A model generated the notes under the pieces. The model did no database searches and was not told the DNA's origin. It saw only the letters and a list, made by a program, of their open reading frames with translations. From assembly GCA_033720695.1 (NCBI GenBank), contig JAWWCA010000018.1:1-25325 (forward strand): 25,325 nt of DNA, given 5' to 3'. Shown one piece after another: positions 1 through 8,449 of this stretch. The translations under genes were made by a program, and so were the position numbers. This DNA is from DATGQT01 sp033720695 (lineage in GTDB: Bacteria; Bacteroidota; Rhodothermia; Rhodothermales; Rubricoccaceae). Position 1 is the first letter of the stretch. Every line of letters begins with the position of its first letter.

Positions 1-76
1 GGGCCGTCTGGGCCACGGCGGGCGCTGCGGTGAGCAGCGCGAGGAGCAGCCCCGCGAGCACGAGCCGCCGCCTCAT
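1..76 (-). CDS. secreted protein, N-terminal fragment (cut by window edge)
   Basis: Only the first 25 codons are inside the window. They read as a classic signal peptide: MRRR, then a Leu/Ala-rich hydrophobic core, then an AVAQ-type signal peptidase I site at about residues 20-23. The ATG overlaps the TGA of the upstream helicase gene in an ATGA arrangement, and a purine-rich GGAGGG lies directly before it inside the helicase's last codons, so translation is probably coupled. The mature protein is outside the window and its function cannot be stated. That this is a real gene start is supported by the signal peptide and the overlap. Confidence 0.6.
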   Translation of the reverse strand, partial: MRRRLVLAGLLLALLTAAPAVAQTA

Positions 77-1584
77 CCCTCCTCCGGAGCCGTGTCGTGC
101 TGCGCCTCGGCGTGCTCCTCCTCGTCGTCCTCCGGCTCGTGGAGCGGGGCGACGGGGGCGCGGTGGAGCGAGCGCTGGTAGACCTCGTCGAGGAGCATGG
201 CGAGGAGCTCGGGCTCGCCCTCGGCCACGAGGCTCTGGACGACGGGGACGAACCGGCGGAGCCGCTCGCGTTCGAGGTTGGTCTTGTCGCGCATCTCGTC
301 CTCGAGGAGGACCGTCAGCCGCTCGCCGGTGCGGCCGCCCACCTCCTCGTCGGTCGGCACCTCGCGCCACTCCATGTCGATCTCGTACTTCTTGACGATG
401 GTCTGGAGGGCGGCCTTCTCGCCGGGGGCGTAGAGCGTGAGCGCCACGCCGGTCTTGCCGGCGCGCGCGGTGCGGCCGGCGCGGTGGATGTAGTACTCCG
501 GGTCCTGGGGCACGTCGTACTGGAAGACGTGCGAGAGGTCGGAGACGTCGATGCCGCGGGCGGCGACGTCGGTGGCGATGAGGAAGCGGAGGTCGCCGCG
601 GCGGAGCCGGCCCATCACCTTCTCGCGCTGCTTCTGGTTGAAGTCGGAGGAGATGGGGGCCGCGTCGTAGCCGTAGTTCGAGAGGAACTGCGCGAGGTAG
701 TCCACCTCGCGGCGGGTGTTGGCGAAGACGATGGCGGCGGCCGGGTTCTCCATCTCGATCAGCGCCACGAGCGCGCGGTCCTTCTCCATCGGCTCGACGG
801 CGTAGGCGCGGTGGGACATGATGTCCACGTGGATCGTGCCGCCGGAGAGTGAGAGGAAGCTGGGCTCGGAGAGGAACTCGCGGCCGACGCGCTGGACGGC
901 GTACGGCATCGTGGCCGAGAACATGGCGCCCTGGCGCTCGCGCGGGAGGAAGCGCTGGAGCTTCCGCATGTCGGGGTAGAACCCCATGCTCAGCATCTCG
1001 TCGGCCTCGTCGAGGACGAGGACGCGGAGGCGGTCGAGCTTGAGCGTGCCGCGCTGGAGGTGGTCGAGCACGCGGCCTGGCGTCCCGATGACGAGGGCCG
1101 CGCCGCGCTTGAAGGCGTCGATCTGGGGCCCGTAGGCCGTGCCGCCGTAGACAGCCACGGCGTCGAGGCGCTCGCCCTTGGGGCGCCCCCCATTCATCCG
1201 CTCGAACTCGCCGTGGATCTGCTTGGCCAGCTCGCGGGTGGGGCAGAGCACGAGGCACTGCGCCGCCGGCTCCTCGGAGTCGAGCCGCTCCAGGAGGGGG
1301 AGGAGGAACGCGCCGGTCTTGCCGCTGCCCGTCCGGCTCTGGACGATGAGGTCGCGGCCGTCGAGGAGGTAGGGGATGGCGGTCTCCTGGACGGGCATGA
1401 GGCTGGGCCAGCCCATCGCCTCGACGCCGTCGCGGAGGGGGGCGGGCAGGCTCTCGACGGTCGCCTCGTCGAGCGGCGGGTCGGGGGCGGGGAACGGGGA
1501 GTAGCCGCCGCCTTCCTGGCCGGCCTCCTCCTTCTGGTGCTTCTGGGCCTCGCTCGTGAGGTCGATCGTGAACTGGTACGACAT
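73..1584 (-). CDS. DEAD-box ATP-dependent RNA helicase
   Basis: This 503-residue protein is predicted to unwind RNA duplexes with ATP. All core motifs are visible: a Q-motif region at about 45-70, motif I SRTGSGKT (83-90), Ia PTRELAKQ (115-122), Ib TPGR (168-171), II DEAD (192-195), III SAT (223-225), V ATDVAARGID (337-346) and VI HRAGRTARAG (367-376). A non-conserved segment follows, ending in a strongly acidic tail (about 483-503). It lacks the long basic Arg/Gly tail of many cold-shock DEAD proteins. The start at MSYQF was chosen because the 50 upstream in-frame residues are low-complexity and match no helicase N-terminus. It belongs to the CsdA/DbpA/RhlE-type superfamily, but the exact orthologue cannot be assigned by eye. 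No clear Shine-Dalgarno precedes it, and the next gene overlaps its stop codon. Confidence 0.93.
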   Translation of the reverse strand: MSYQFTIDLTSEAQKHQKEEAGQEGGGYSPFPAPDPPLDEATVESLPAPLRDGVEAMGWPSLMPVQETAIPYLLDGRDLIVQSRTGSGKTGAFLLPLLERLDSEEPAAQCLVLCPTRELAKQIHGEFERMNGGRPKGERLDAVAVYGGTAYGPQIDAFKRGAALVIGTPGRVLDHLQRGTLKLDRLRVLVLDEADEMLSMGFYPDMRKLQRFLPRERQGAMFSATMPYAVQRVGREFLSEPSFLSLSGGTIHVDIMSHRAYAVEPMEKDRALVALIEMENPAAAIVFANTRREVDYLAQFLSNYGYDAAPISSDFNQKQREKVMGRLRRGDLRFLIATDVAARGIDVSDLSHVFQYDVPQDPEYYIHRAGRTARAGKTGVALTLYAPGEKAALQTIVKKYEIDMEWREVPTDEEVGGRTGERLTVLLEDEMRDKTNLERERLRRFVPVVQSLVAEGEPELLAMLLDEVYQRSLHRAPVAPLHEPEDDEEEHAEAQHDTAPEEG

Positions 1585-1681
1585 GCGTCGGGGTGCGGTA
1601 GAGGGAACGGGTCTGAAAGAGAGCGCCTCGCCGATGGTTCCGGCGCGCCGCAGGCTTCGGGAGGAGTTCGCGGGGGCGGCC

Positions 1682-2254
1682 TCAGAACCGCAGCCGCAGG
1701 GCCACGCCCGCCACCGCCTCGCCGGTCGGCGCACGGGCGAGCGCCGGGGCCGCCTGGACGCCGCGGACGGCCCAGATCACAGGGACCGACACCGCGATCC
1801 CCCCCGCGAGGGCCGCGACGGCGAGGAACTCAGCCGTCGTCACGACGACGTCCTCGACCGAGCTGGACGCCTCCGGGTCGGCGACGGCGCTGTAGACGAG
1901 GAGCACGGCGGCGCCCGCTCCGACGCCGACCGCCGTGCCCAGCGCGGCATCGCCGAGGGTGCTGCGAAACGAGCCGTCCAGTCCGAGGAGGCGCCCGGTG
2001 CCGTAGACGCCCGCGGCGACGCCGGCCGGGTAGGCCACGAGGGCGAGCGGTGCCATGACCTCAGGAGGCGCGCCGGCGCCGTCGAGCGTCGAGCCGAGGA
2101 GTGCGGCGGCGGCGACGCCCGCGGTGAGGCCGGCGAGGCCCATCAGCGCGCCCTCTCCGCCCCGACGGACGTCGGGGACGTCGATGGAAGTCGGCTGCGC
2201 GCGGAGCGTGGGCACGAGGAGGAGGGCGGCGGCGAGGGCGAGCAGCGTACGCAT
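1682..2254 (-). CDS. small Gly/Ala-rich envelope protein of unknown function
   Basis: This 190-residue protein is not recognised. It has a signal-peptide-like start (hydrophobic residues 3-16, possible cleavage after LRAQ near 20). Further hydrophobic, Gly/Ala-rich stretches lie at about 36-54, 67-84, 103-123 and 139-163. It ends in alternating residues with a terminal Phe (VALRLRF), as in many outer-membrane proteins. It could be a small inner-membrane protein with several helices or a glycine-zipper envelope protein. A TAGCTTGG element sits 22 bp upstream of the ATG, matching the promoter-like element found elsewhere in this window. It lies between the SBBP-repeat protein and the helicase on the same strand, about 77 bp and 97 bp away, which gives no functional clue. 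Confidence 0.7.
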   Translation of the reverse strand: MRTLLALAAALLLVPTLRAQPTSIDVPDVRRGGEGALMGLAGLTAGVAAAALLGSTLDGAGAPPEVMAPLALVAYPAGVAAGVYGTGRLLGLDGSFRSTLGDAALGTAVGVGAGAAVLLVYSAVADPEASSSVEDVVVTTAEFLAVAALAGGIAVSVPVIWAVRGVQAAPALARAPTGEAVAGVALRLRF

Positions 2255-2276
2255 CGGGGCAGGGGAAAGAGCGGCG

Positions 2277-2284
2277 CCAAGCTA
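2277..2284 (-). promoter_or_regulatory. putative -7 promoter element (TAGCTTGG)
   Basis: TAGCTTGG lies 22 bp upstream of the envelope-protein ATG. It resembles the TAnCTTCnG element seen before several other genes here, but no TTG is present at the expected upstream distance, so it is a weak candidate. Confidence 0.3.
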
Positions 2285-2331
2285 CGCGCGCTCCAGCAGG
2301 CGCGTCGGCGGCGCCGTCGTCGGCCGCGAGC

Positions 2332-4365
2332 CTACCGCACGAGGGTGATGCGCCGCGTCGCCGCGAAACGCTCGCCCGTCCCCCGGACGCCGGAGGGGCC
2401 CGGCGGGAGCGCTCCCGCCTCCACCACGAACGCGTGCGGCGAGCCGGCCGCGAGGACCCCGTCGTGGAGGCGGGCGACGCGGCGGCCAAGGGCGTCGTAG
2501 ACCTCCGCGATCACGCGCTGCGTCTCCGCCACGTCGAGCGTGAGGTGCGAGGCCGAGGCGAAGGGGTTCGGACGCGGCGAGGAAAGCGCGAAGCCCCTCT
2601 CCGAGACCACCGCGAGCGCGGCGGCCTCGGCGTCGTCCCACCCGCTCAGGGACCACGCCGATCCCTCCGCGCCCGTGCGCGCGGCGGCCTCCTTCACGAA
2701 CGCGAACGCGCTCTCGTCCCGGACCACCGGGTAGGGGCCGACGCGGACGTGGTAGGCGTAGGTCCCCGCGGGCGCGTTGGCCGGCACCTCCTGCGTGAGG
2801 GTGCGGGTGAGGGTCTCGCCGGGGTCGAGGGTCAGGGGCCGGGGCCCGAAGGCGGGCTCGCGGCTCGCGGCTCCCGAGGCGGCGGTCCACGCCTCGACGG
2901 CCTGGGTCTCGCCGGTGGTGTTGGTGAGCGTGACGGTGAAAGTGAAGGCGCCGCCCTCCGGGGGGATCACGACGGGCAGGTCGGCCGGTGCCACCGCGAC
3001 CGACACCGGCGCGGCGCCACCGACCTTCGCGACGAAGGCGTCGTCGCCGCCGGTGCTCGTGAGGGCGTAGGGGCCGAAGGTGCTCGTGCCGGTGTAGTAG
3101 CCGGCGAGGAGGGCGTTCCCGGCCCCGTCGAGGCTGACGGCGGTGCCGAGGTCAGGGGCCGTGCCGCCGCCGCTGCGCGCCCACAGCACCTCGCCGTCGG
3201 GGGAGTACTTCACGAGGAAGACGTCGTTGCCGCCGGCGCTCGACAGCGCGTGAGGCCCGAAGGTGGCGACGCCCTGGAAGTTGCCGGTGGCGTAGGCGTT
3301 GCCGGCCGCGTCCACGGCGATGGAACGGCCGTTCTCGGCGCCGGCGCCGCCGCCGCCGCGCACCCAGACGAGGTCGCCCGTACTCGAGTACTTCGCGACG
3401 AACAGGTCGAGGTCGCCGTTGCTGGTGAGCGGGGTGGTCTCGAAGGTGGCGGTGCCCTCGAAGCTGCCCACGATGTAGACATCGCCGGCGCCGTCGACGC
3501 TGGCCCCGAGCGAGAAGTCGTTGCCGACGCCGCCGGCTCCACGCACCCAGAGCACGTCGCCGTCGGGGCTGTACTTCGCCAGCACGGCGTCGTGCTCGAA
3601 GAAGCCCGCGCTCGTGAGGGTGAACGGCCCGAAGGTGGCCGTCTCCCCGAAGAACCCGACGGCGAAGGCGTTGCCGTCGGCGTCGGCGGCGGCCCCGTAG
3701 TACTTGTCGGAGTCGGTCCCGCCGCCCGAGCGCGCCCAGAGCACCTCGCCCTCCGCCGTGTACTTCACGAGGAGGCAGTCCGTTGAGTTGTCGACGCTCG
3801 TGAGGGTGACGTCGCCGAACGTGCTCGTCCCGCCGAAGCGGCCCGCCACGTAGAGGTCCCCGTCTGAGGTCCCCGCCGACGCGGCGCTGCTGTCGCCGCG
3901 GTCGCCGCCCTGCCGCTGGGCCCACAGCACGTCGCCGTCGGGGGAGTACTTCACGAGGAAGAGGTCCTCCTGCGAGCCCACGCTCGCGATGGTGTGGGCG
4001 CCGAAGGTGGCCGTGCCCCAGAAGAACCCGTTGAGGTAGAGCGACCCGTCGGCGCCGACGGCGACGGCGCGGCCGTAGACGTCTCGGGACCCGCCGCCGC
4101 TGCGGGCCCACAGCACCTCGCCGTCCGGCGAGTACTTCACGACGAAGGTGTCGAGCGCGCCGTCGCTGGTCAGCGTGAAGGGCCCGAACGTGACGGTGCC
4201 CTCGAAGGCCCCCGCCACGTAGACGTTGCCGGCGGCGTCCGCCGCGATGCTGGTGGCGCTGTCACTCCCTGACCCCCCGCCGCTCTGGACCCACGCCCAG
4301 TCCTGGGCAGCGGCGGGCGCGGCGAGGAGGAGGGCAGCGAGGGGCAGCAGACGAAGCGCGATCAT
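2332..4365 (-). CDS. secreted SBBP-repeat (beta-propeller-like) protein with type IX-like C-terminal domain
   Basis: This 677-residue secreted protein begins with a clear signal peptide (1-21, ending APAAAQ). Residues 22-449 are seven tandem repeats of about 61 residues. Each carries a DAAGNVYVAG-like strand, a TFG strand, a VKYSPDGEVLWAR-like strand and a Gly-rich turn. This is the SBBP repeat pattern and probably forms a seven-bladed propeller. Residues 453-555 look like an immunoglobulin-like domain. Residues 590-677 resemble a Por/type IX sorting domain (SPRPNPF at 595-601, YDALGRRVARL at 623-633). The final strands read GPSGVRGTGE, so the usual GVYxVR strand looks shortened, and export by the type IX system is likely but not certain. 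The ligand or enzymatic role is unknown. It has its own promoter-like site upstream. Confidence 0.88.
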   Translation of the reverse strand: MIALRLLPLAALLLAAPAAAQDWAWVQSGGGSGSDSATSIAADAAGNVYVAGAFEGTVTFGPFTLTSDGALDTFVVKYSPDGEVLWARSGGGSRDVYGRAVAVGADGSLYLNGFFWGTATFGAHTIASVGSQEDLFLVKYSPDGDVLWAQRQGGDRGDSSAASAGTSDGDLYVAGRFGGTSTFGDVTLTSVDNSTDCLLVKYTAEGEVLWARSGGGTDSDKYYGAAADADGNAFAVGFFGETATFGPFTLTSAGFFEHDAVLAKYSPDGDVLWVRGAGGVGNDFSLGASVDGAGDVYIVGSFEGTATFETTPLTSNGDLDLFVAKYSSTGDLVWVRGGGGAGAENGRSIAVDAAGNAYATGNFQGVATFGPHALSSAGGNDVFLVKYSPDGEVLWARSGGGTAPDLGTAVSLDGAGNALLAGYYTGTSTFGPYALTSTGGDDAFVAKVGGAAPVSVAVAPADLPVVIPPEGGAFTFTVTLTNTTGETQAVEAWTAASGAASREPAFGPRPLTLDPGETLTRTLTQEVPANAPAGTYAYHVRVGPYPVVRDESAFAFVKEAAARTGAEGSAWSLSGWDDAEAAALAVVSERGFALSSPRPNPFASASHLTLDVAETQRVIAEVYDALGRRVARLHDGVLAAGSPHAFVVEAGALPPGPSGVRGTGERFAATRRITLVR

Positions 4366-4404
4366 CGGACCGATCCAGTAGAAAGCGATACAGGATTGAA
4401 ACCA

Positions 4405-4435
4405 CCGAAGATAACGCGTCGAGGGGTAAGGGCAA
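4405..4435 (-). promoter_or_regulatory. putative promoter of the SBBP-repeat gene
   Basis: On the minus strand TTG (4435-4433) is followed after 19 nt by TATCTTCGG (4413-4405), 39 bp before the ATG at 4365. The layout matches the Bacteroidota -33/-7 promoter (TTTG, about 19-21 nt, TAnnTTTG), with C for T at the seventh position of the -7 element. It sits in the gap after fabG, so the SBBP gene is probably transcribed separately from the fab genes. Confidence 0.55.
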
Positions 4436-4458
4436 CGGCGCCCCTCCGCCCGCCGTGG

Positions 4459-5208
4459 TCACATCGAGCGCCCGCCGTCCACGTGGATCACCTGCCCGGT
4501 GATGTAGGCGGCGGCGTCGGAGGCGAGGAAGACCGCGGCGGCGGCGATGTCCTCCACCCGTCCGGTGTGGCCCAGGGGGATGAGCCCGAGCTGGGTCTCG
4601 CGGGCCTTCTCCGAGAGGTCCTCCGTCATGTCGGTCTCGATGAAGCCGGGCGCGATCACGTTGGCGCGGACGTTGCGCCCCGCCAGCTCCTTCGTCAGCG
4701 ACTTCGTGAACCCGATGACGCCCGCCTTCGACGCGGCGTAGTTCGCCTGCCCCGCGTTCCCCTCGATGCCGACGATGGAGGAGACGTTGATGACGCTGCC
4801 GCTGCGCTGCTTCATCAGGGGGCGGTAGGCCGCCTTGCAGAAGCCGAACACCCCTTTGAGGTTGGTGTCGATGACGGTGTCCCAGTCCTCCTCGCTCATC
4901 CGGAGCAGGAGCCCGTCGCGCGTGACGCCGGCGTTGTTGACGAGGACGTCGAGCGTGCCCCAGGCCTCGAGCACGGCCTGGACGGCTTCCTCCGCGTGGG
5001 CGAGGTCGGCGGCGTCGCCCTGCAGGGCGAGGGCCTGGACGCCGTGGCCTTCGAGGTCCGCCTTGAGCGCCTCGGCCGTCTCGGCGGAGGAGCGGTATGT
5101 GAAGGCGACGTTGGCGCCCGCGCCAGCAAAGGCTTCGACGATGCCGCGGCCGATGCCGCGCGTGCCGCCGGTGACGAGGGCGTTCTTTCCAGAGAGGTCG
5201 AGGGTCAT
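4459..5208 (-). CDS. fabG: 3-oxoacyl-[ACP] reductase
   Basis: FabG reduces 3-oxoacyl-ACP to 3-hydroxyacyl-ACP with NADPH in each round of type II fatty acid elongation. The 249-residue length is typical. It is a short-chain dehydrogenase with cofactor motif TGGTRGIG (13-20), NNAG (91-94), and the catalytic set Asn116, Ser144, Tyr157 and Lys161 in YAASK. The C-terminus ends HVDGGRSM, as in most FabG proteins. It is the last gene of the fabH-fabD-fabG series, 71 bp after fabD. A TAGCTTCCG element 24 bp before its ATG may give it an additional promoter. acpP, which often follows fabG, is not here. Confidence 0.96.
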   Translation of the reverse strand: MTLDLSGKNALVTGGTRGIGRGIVEAFAGAGANVAFTYRSSAETAEALKADLEGHGVQALALQGDAADLAHAEEAVQAVLEAWGTLDVLVNNAGVTRDGLLLRMSEEDWDTVIDTNLKGVFGFCKAAYRPLMKQRSGSVINVSSIVGIEGNAGQANYAASKAGVIGFTKSLTKELAGRNVRANVIAPGFIETDMTEDLSEKARETQLGLIPLGHTGRVEDIAAAAVFLASDAAAYITGQVIHVDGGRSM

Positions 5209-5232
5209 GGGCTCGTGGTGGGGAGAGGAGCC

Positions 5233-5241
5233 CGGAAGCTA
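5233..5241 (-). promoter_or_regulatory. putative -7 promoter element upstream of fabG
   Basis: TAGCTTCCG lies in the 71-bp fabD-fabG gap and matches the TAnCTTCnG element of this window. No TTG is seen 19-21 nt upstream, so it is weaker than the copies before yceD, rplM and pyrH. Confidence 0.35.
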
Positions 5242-5279
5242 CGACCAGGGGGACCCCGCGACGGCCGGCGGCGCCCCGC

Positions 5280-6209
5280 TCAGCCGGCCCCCAGCTCGCC
5301 AGCTGTGCCCGCCGTGGTGGTCTCGACGTCTCGGCCGAGCGTGCGCCGCACGAGGCCCGAGAGCACGGCGCCGCGGCCCACCTCGACGAAGCGGTCGGCG
5401 CCGTCGGTGCGCATGGCCTCCAGCGTCTGCGCCCAGCGGACGGGCGCGGTGAGCTGCTCCAGGAGCCGCCGCCGGATCTCGTCGGGGTCCGTCGTCGGGG
5501 CGGCGGTGACGTTGAGGTAGACCGGGCAGCGCGGCGGGCGGATCTCCAGGTGCTCCAGCGTCTCGGCGAGGCCGTCGCGGGCCCAGCCCATGAGCGGGGA
5601 GTGGAAGGCGCCGCTGACGGGGAGGGCGACGGCACGGCGGGCGCCCGCCGCCGCGGCGGCCTCGCTCGCCCGGGCGACGGCCCCGCCGTCGCCCGAGATG
5701 ACGATCTGCCCGGGGTCGTTGTAGTTGGCGGGGACGGCCACGTCGCCGTCGCGCGAGGCCTCGGCGCAGACCCGCTCCAGGACGTCGGCATCGAGGCCGA
5801 GGATGGCGGCCATGGCGCCGGGGCGCCGCTCGCCCGCCTGGGCCATCAGCTCGCCGCGGCGGCGGACGGCCCGGAGGCCGTCGGCGAAGGAGAGCGCGCC
5901 GCAGGCCGCGAGCGCGCTGTACTCGCCGAGGCTGTGGCCCGCGGCCATGTCGGGCGCCCGCCCCTGCTCGGCCAGCACGGCGGACGCGGCGAGGCTGTGC
6001 ACGTAGAGCGCCGGCTGGGTGAGCTCGGTCTGCTTGAGCCGCTCGGCCGCCTCGTCGCCGTCGGCGAACATCACCTCGGTGAGCGCGAAGCCGAGGGTGG
6101 CGTCGGCCTCGTCGAATCGGGCGCGGGCGGCGGGGAAGGCGTCGTAGAGGTCGGCACCCATGCCGGGCTTCTGCGAGCCCTGGCCGGGGAAGAGGAACGC
6201 CGTGGGCAT
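5280..6209 (-). CDS. fabD: malonyl-CoA:ACP transacylase
   Basis: FabD loads malonyl groups from malonyl-CoA onto acyl carrier protein, supplying extender units for fatty acid synthesis. The 309-residue product has the usual length and begins MPTAFLFPGQGSQ, containing the conserved FPGQGSQ motif. The nucleophile is Ser93 in GHSLGEYSA, with Arg118 (VRRRGEL) and His203 (GAFHSPLM) completing the active site. The frame stays open far upstream, but that extension is low-complexity Arg/Pro/His sequence lying over fabH, so the start is placed at the FPGQGSQ methionine. fabH ends 53 bp upstream and fabG starts 71 bp downstream on the same strand. Confidence 0.96.
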   Translation of the reverse strand: MPTAFLFPGQGSQKPGMGADLYDAFPAARARFDEADATLGFALTEVMFADGDEAAERLKQTELTQPALYVHSLAASAVLAEQGRAPDMAAGHSLGEYSALAACGALSFADGLRAVRRRGELMAQAGERRPGAMAAILGLDADVLERVCAEASRDGDVAVPANYNDPGQIVISGDGGAVARASEAAAAAGARRAVALPVSGAFHSPLMGWARDGLAETLEHLEIRPPRCPVYLNVTAAPTTDPDEIRRRLLEQLTAPVRWAQTLEAMRTDGADRFVEVGRGAVLSGLVRRTLGRDVETTTAGTAGELGAG

Positions 6210-6262
6210 GGGGCTGGGAGTCGGAGCGTCCGGGAGCGGGGCGGCGTCTTGGGCGGCGGGCC

Positions 6263-7309
6263 TCAGGCGGTGGCCGGCTCGCGGTGCCGCTCCGGCCTCT
6301 CGGCGTGCCGGCTCACCGCCGCGCCGTCGTAGGCCCACCGCACGTGCGCGGCGCTCCAGGTGAAGCCCCCGCCGAAGGCCACGAGCACGAGGTTGTCGCC
6401 GCGCCGCAGCTCGTGCTCCCAGTCGTAGAGGCAGAGCGGGATGGTGCCGGAGGTGGTGTTGCCGTAGCGCTGGATGTTCACCATCACCTTCTCCATGGGC
6501 AGGCCCATGCGCCGGGCGGTGGCCTCGATGATGCGGAGGTTGGCCTGGTGGGGGACGACGTAGCGGACGTCGTCTGGGGTGAGGCCGCCGCGCACCATCA
6601 CCTGCTCGGCCATGTCGGCCATGCCTGCGATGGCCTCCTTGTAGACGGCCCGCCCCTCCTGATGGAGAAAATGCATCCCCTGCTCGAGGGTCTGGTGCGT
6701 GGCGGGGTTGAGGCTGCCGCCGCCCGTCATGCAGAGCGCCTCCCAGTTCGCGCCGTCGATGCGCTCGACGGTGTCGAGGACGCCGTAGCCCTCGGCGCTG
6801 GGCTCGAGGAGGACGGCCCCCGCGGCGTCGCCGAAGAGGATGCACGTGGTGCGGTCCCCGTAGTCCACGATCGTGCTCATCTTGTCGGCCCCGATGACGA
6901 GCACCTTCTCATAGCGGCCGCTCTCGACGAACCGGGCGCCCGTGGTGAGGCCGAACATGAATCCGCAGCAGGCCGCCGAGACGTCGAAACCCCAGACGTT
7001 CGGGGCCCCGAGGCCGGCCTGGACGAGGCACGCCGTGGACGGGAAGAACATGTCCGGCGTGACGGTGCAGACGATGATGGCGTCGAGCTCGGCGGGGTCG
7101 AGGTCGCGCTTCTCGAGCAGCTCGCGCGCGGCCTCCGTCGCCATGAACGCCGTGGCCTTGTCGGGGTCGCGGAGGATGCGGCGCTCCTCGATGCCGGTGC
7201 GCGTGCGGATCCACTCGTCGGAGGTGTCCACCAGCCGTTCGAGGTCCGCGTTCGTGAGGCGGTCCTCAGGGAGGTAGCGCCCGACGGCGGTGATGGCGGC
7301 GGTTCGCAT
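6263..7309 (-). CDS. fabH: 3-oxoacyl-[ACP] synthase III (ketoacyl-ACP synthase III)
   Basis: FabH condenses a short acyl-CoA primer with malonyl-ACP and starts fatty acid synthesis. The 348-residue protein has catalytic Cys114 (SAACCGF), His254 (VPHQANLR) and Asn284 (YGNTTSGT), plus the usual N-terminal pattern DEWIRTRTGIEERR (31-44). It is longer than typical FabH (about 317-330 residues) because of a C-terminal extension after HVRWAYDG that is rich in Arg, His and Glu and probably disordered. It follows plsX after 65 bp. A TATCGTAG sequence at 7347-7340 resembles a weak -7 element. The plsX end of this gap holds seven-base repeats. Confidence 0.96.
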   Translation of the reverse strand: MRTAAITAVGRYLPEDRLTNADLERLVDTSDEWIRTRTGIEERRILRDPDKATAFMATEAARELLEKRDLDPAELDAIIVCTVTPDMFFPSTACLVQAGLGAPNVWGFDVSAACCGFMFGLTTGARFVESGRYEKVLVIGADKMSTIVDYGDRTTCILFGDAAGAVLLEPSAEGYGVLDTVERIDGANWEALCMTGGGSLNPATHQTLEQGMHFLHQEGRAVYKEAIAGMADMAEQVMVRGGLTPDDVRYVVPHQANLRIIEATARRMGLPMEKVMVNIQRYGNTTSGTIPLCLYDWEHELRRGDNLVLVAFGGGFTWSAAHVRWAYDGAAVSRHAERPERHREPATA

Positions 7310-7357
7310 GGTGTGGTGGGGCGGGTTGGGGGACAGGGACTACGATAACCCATCGAG

Positions 7358-7378
7358 GCGCCACACGCCACTCGTCAC
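7358..7378. repeat. seven-base tandem repeat, three units (NCGYCAC)
   Basis: Three consecutive heptamers on the plus strand, GCGCCAC, ACGCCAC and TCGTCAC, fill the plsX-fabH spacer and run into the plsX stop codon (7377-7375 on the minus strand). The unit is the same family as the heptamers before rpsI. Confidence 0.5.
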
Positions 7379-8385
7379 TCCTTGAAGGCCTCTGCGATGC
7401 GCTCGGTGAGATTGCGCTCGACCATCTCGGCGGCGCGGTAGATCATCTGCTCGACGGCGTGGGCCGGCGAGCCGCCGTGCCCGATGACGACGACGCCGTC
7501 GACGCCGAGGAGGGGGACGCCGCCGTAGGCCTCGTGGTCGAAGGGGTGGATGGCCGCGCGGACGACGCGGCGGATGAGGTCGGCCTCGTGCTCGGTGACC
7601 GACAGCGCGGCCATCTCCTTCTCGACGATGTGGGGCAGCGTGGCGGCGAAGCTCTCGCCCAGCTTGAGCAGCGCGTTCCCGACGAACCCGTCGCAGACGG
7701 AGACGTCGGTGCGGCGGCCGAAGAGGTCGCGGCCCTCGACGTTGCCGACGAAGTGGAGGCGGCCGGCGTCGTCGAGGGCTTCGAGCCGCTCGTAGGCCTC
7801 CTTCACCGTGTCGGTCCCCTTCCCCTTCTCCTCGCCCACGTTGACCAGCCCGATCGAGGGCTCCTCGATGTCGAGGACGCGGCGGGCGAAGATGCGGCCC
7901 ATCTGGGCGAACTGCACGAGGTGCTCCGCCTTCACGTCCACGTTCGCCCCGACGTCGAGGATGATGCTGAGGCGGTCGGGGGTGGGGAAGTACCCGGGGA
8001 CGCAAGGGCGGAGGACGCCGGGGAGCCGCCCGCAGATGAACAGCGCCGCGGCCATCACGGCGCCGGTGTTACCGGCCGAGGCGAAGGCGTCGGCCTCCCC
8101 GGCCTTGAGGGCGCGGAGGCCGAGGTGGACCGAGGAGCCCCGCTTCGCCTTCAGCGCCACGGCGGGGGCGTCCCCCATCCCGATCGCCTCGGGGGCGTGG
8201 GCCACCTCGATGGGGAGCCCGTCGGTGTCGTGGTGGGCCAGCTCTGCCCCGACGGCCTCTTCCTCCCCGAAGAGGAGCACGTGGAGGCGGTCGGGTGCGC
8301 CACGGACCGCGCGCACGGCGCCTTCGACGATCACGGCGGGGGCCTGATCGCCGCCCATCGCGTCAACGGCCACTCGGGTTGCCAT
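7375..8385 (-). CDS. plsX: phosphate acyltransferase (acyl-ACP:phosphate)
   Basis: PlsX converts acyl-ACP and phosphate to acyl-phosphate, the donor for PlsY in phospholipid synthesis; it is a peripheral membrane enzyme. The 336-residue product has the family motifs DAMGGD (8-13), SAGNTGA (103-109), LDVGANVD (143-150), NVGEEKGKGTD (182-192), NVEGRD (215-220) and CDGFVGN (231-237). It sits between rpmF (219 bp upstream) and fabH (65 bp downstream), the classic rpmF-plsX-fabH order. A TATCTTCGG element about 100 bp upstream may be its own promoter. Its stop codon lies inside a short heptamer repeat. Confidence 0.96.
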   Translation of the reverse strand: MATRVAVDAMGGDQAPAVIVEGAVRAVRGAPDRLHVLLFGEEEAVGAELAHHDTDGLPIEVAHAPEAIGMGDAPAVALKAKRGSSVHLGLRALKAGEADAFASAGNTGAVMAAALFICGRLPGVLRPCVPGYFPTPDRLSIILDVGANVDVKAEHLVQFAQMGRIFARRVLDIEEPSIGLVNVGEEKGKGTDTVKEAYERLEALDDAGRLHFVGNVEGRDLFGRRTDVSVCDGFVGNALLKLGESFAATLPHIVEKEMAALSVTEHEADLIRRVVRAAIHPFDHEAYGGVPLLGVDGVVVIGHGGSPAHAVEQMIYRAAEMVERNLTERIAEAFKE

Positions 8386-8449
8386 AGGCGGGTGCCGGAG
8401 AGGGAGCGCTCGCCCGGGGGCGAGAGGTGTCGGCTCGGAGAAATGAAGC

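Noticed and set aside
2434..3786. 450-codon open frame on the plus strand opposite the SBBP-repeat gene
   Set aside because: Its composition is low-complexity Gly/Arg/Val and its periodicity only mirrors the seven protein repeats on the other strand.
3000..4340. Repeated DNA in the SBBP gene as a possible CRISPR or satellite array
   Set aside because: The period of about 183 bp equals 61 codons, and similarity is at protein level; there are no conserved short repeats with unique spacers.
6210..6845. N-terminal extension of fabD in the same frame
   Set aside because: The extra residues are low-complexity and overlie fabH; the start at MPTAFLFPGQGSQ gives the standard 309-residue enzyme.
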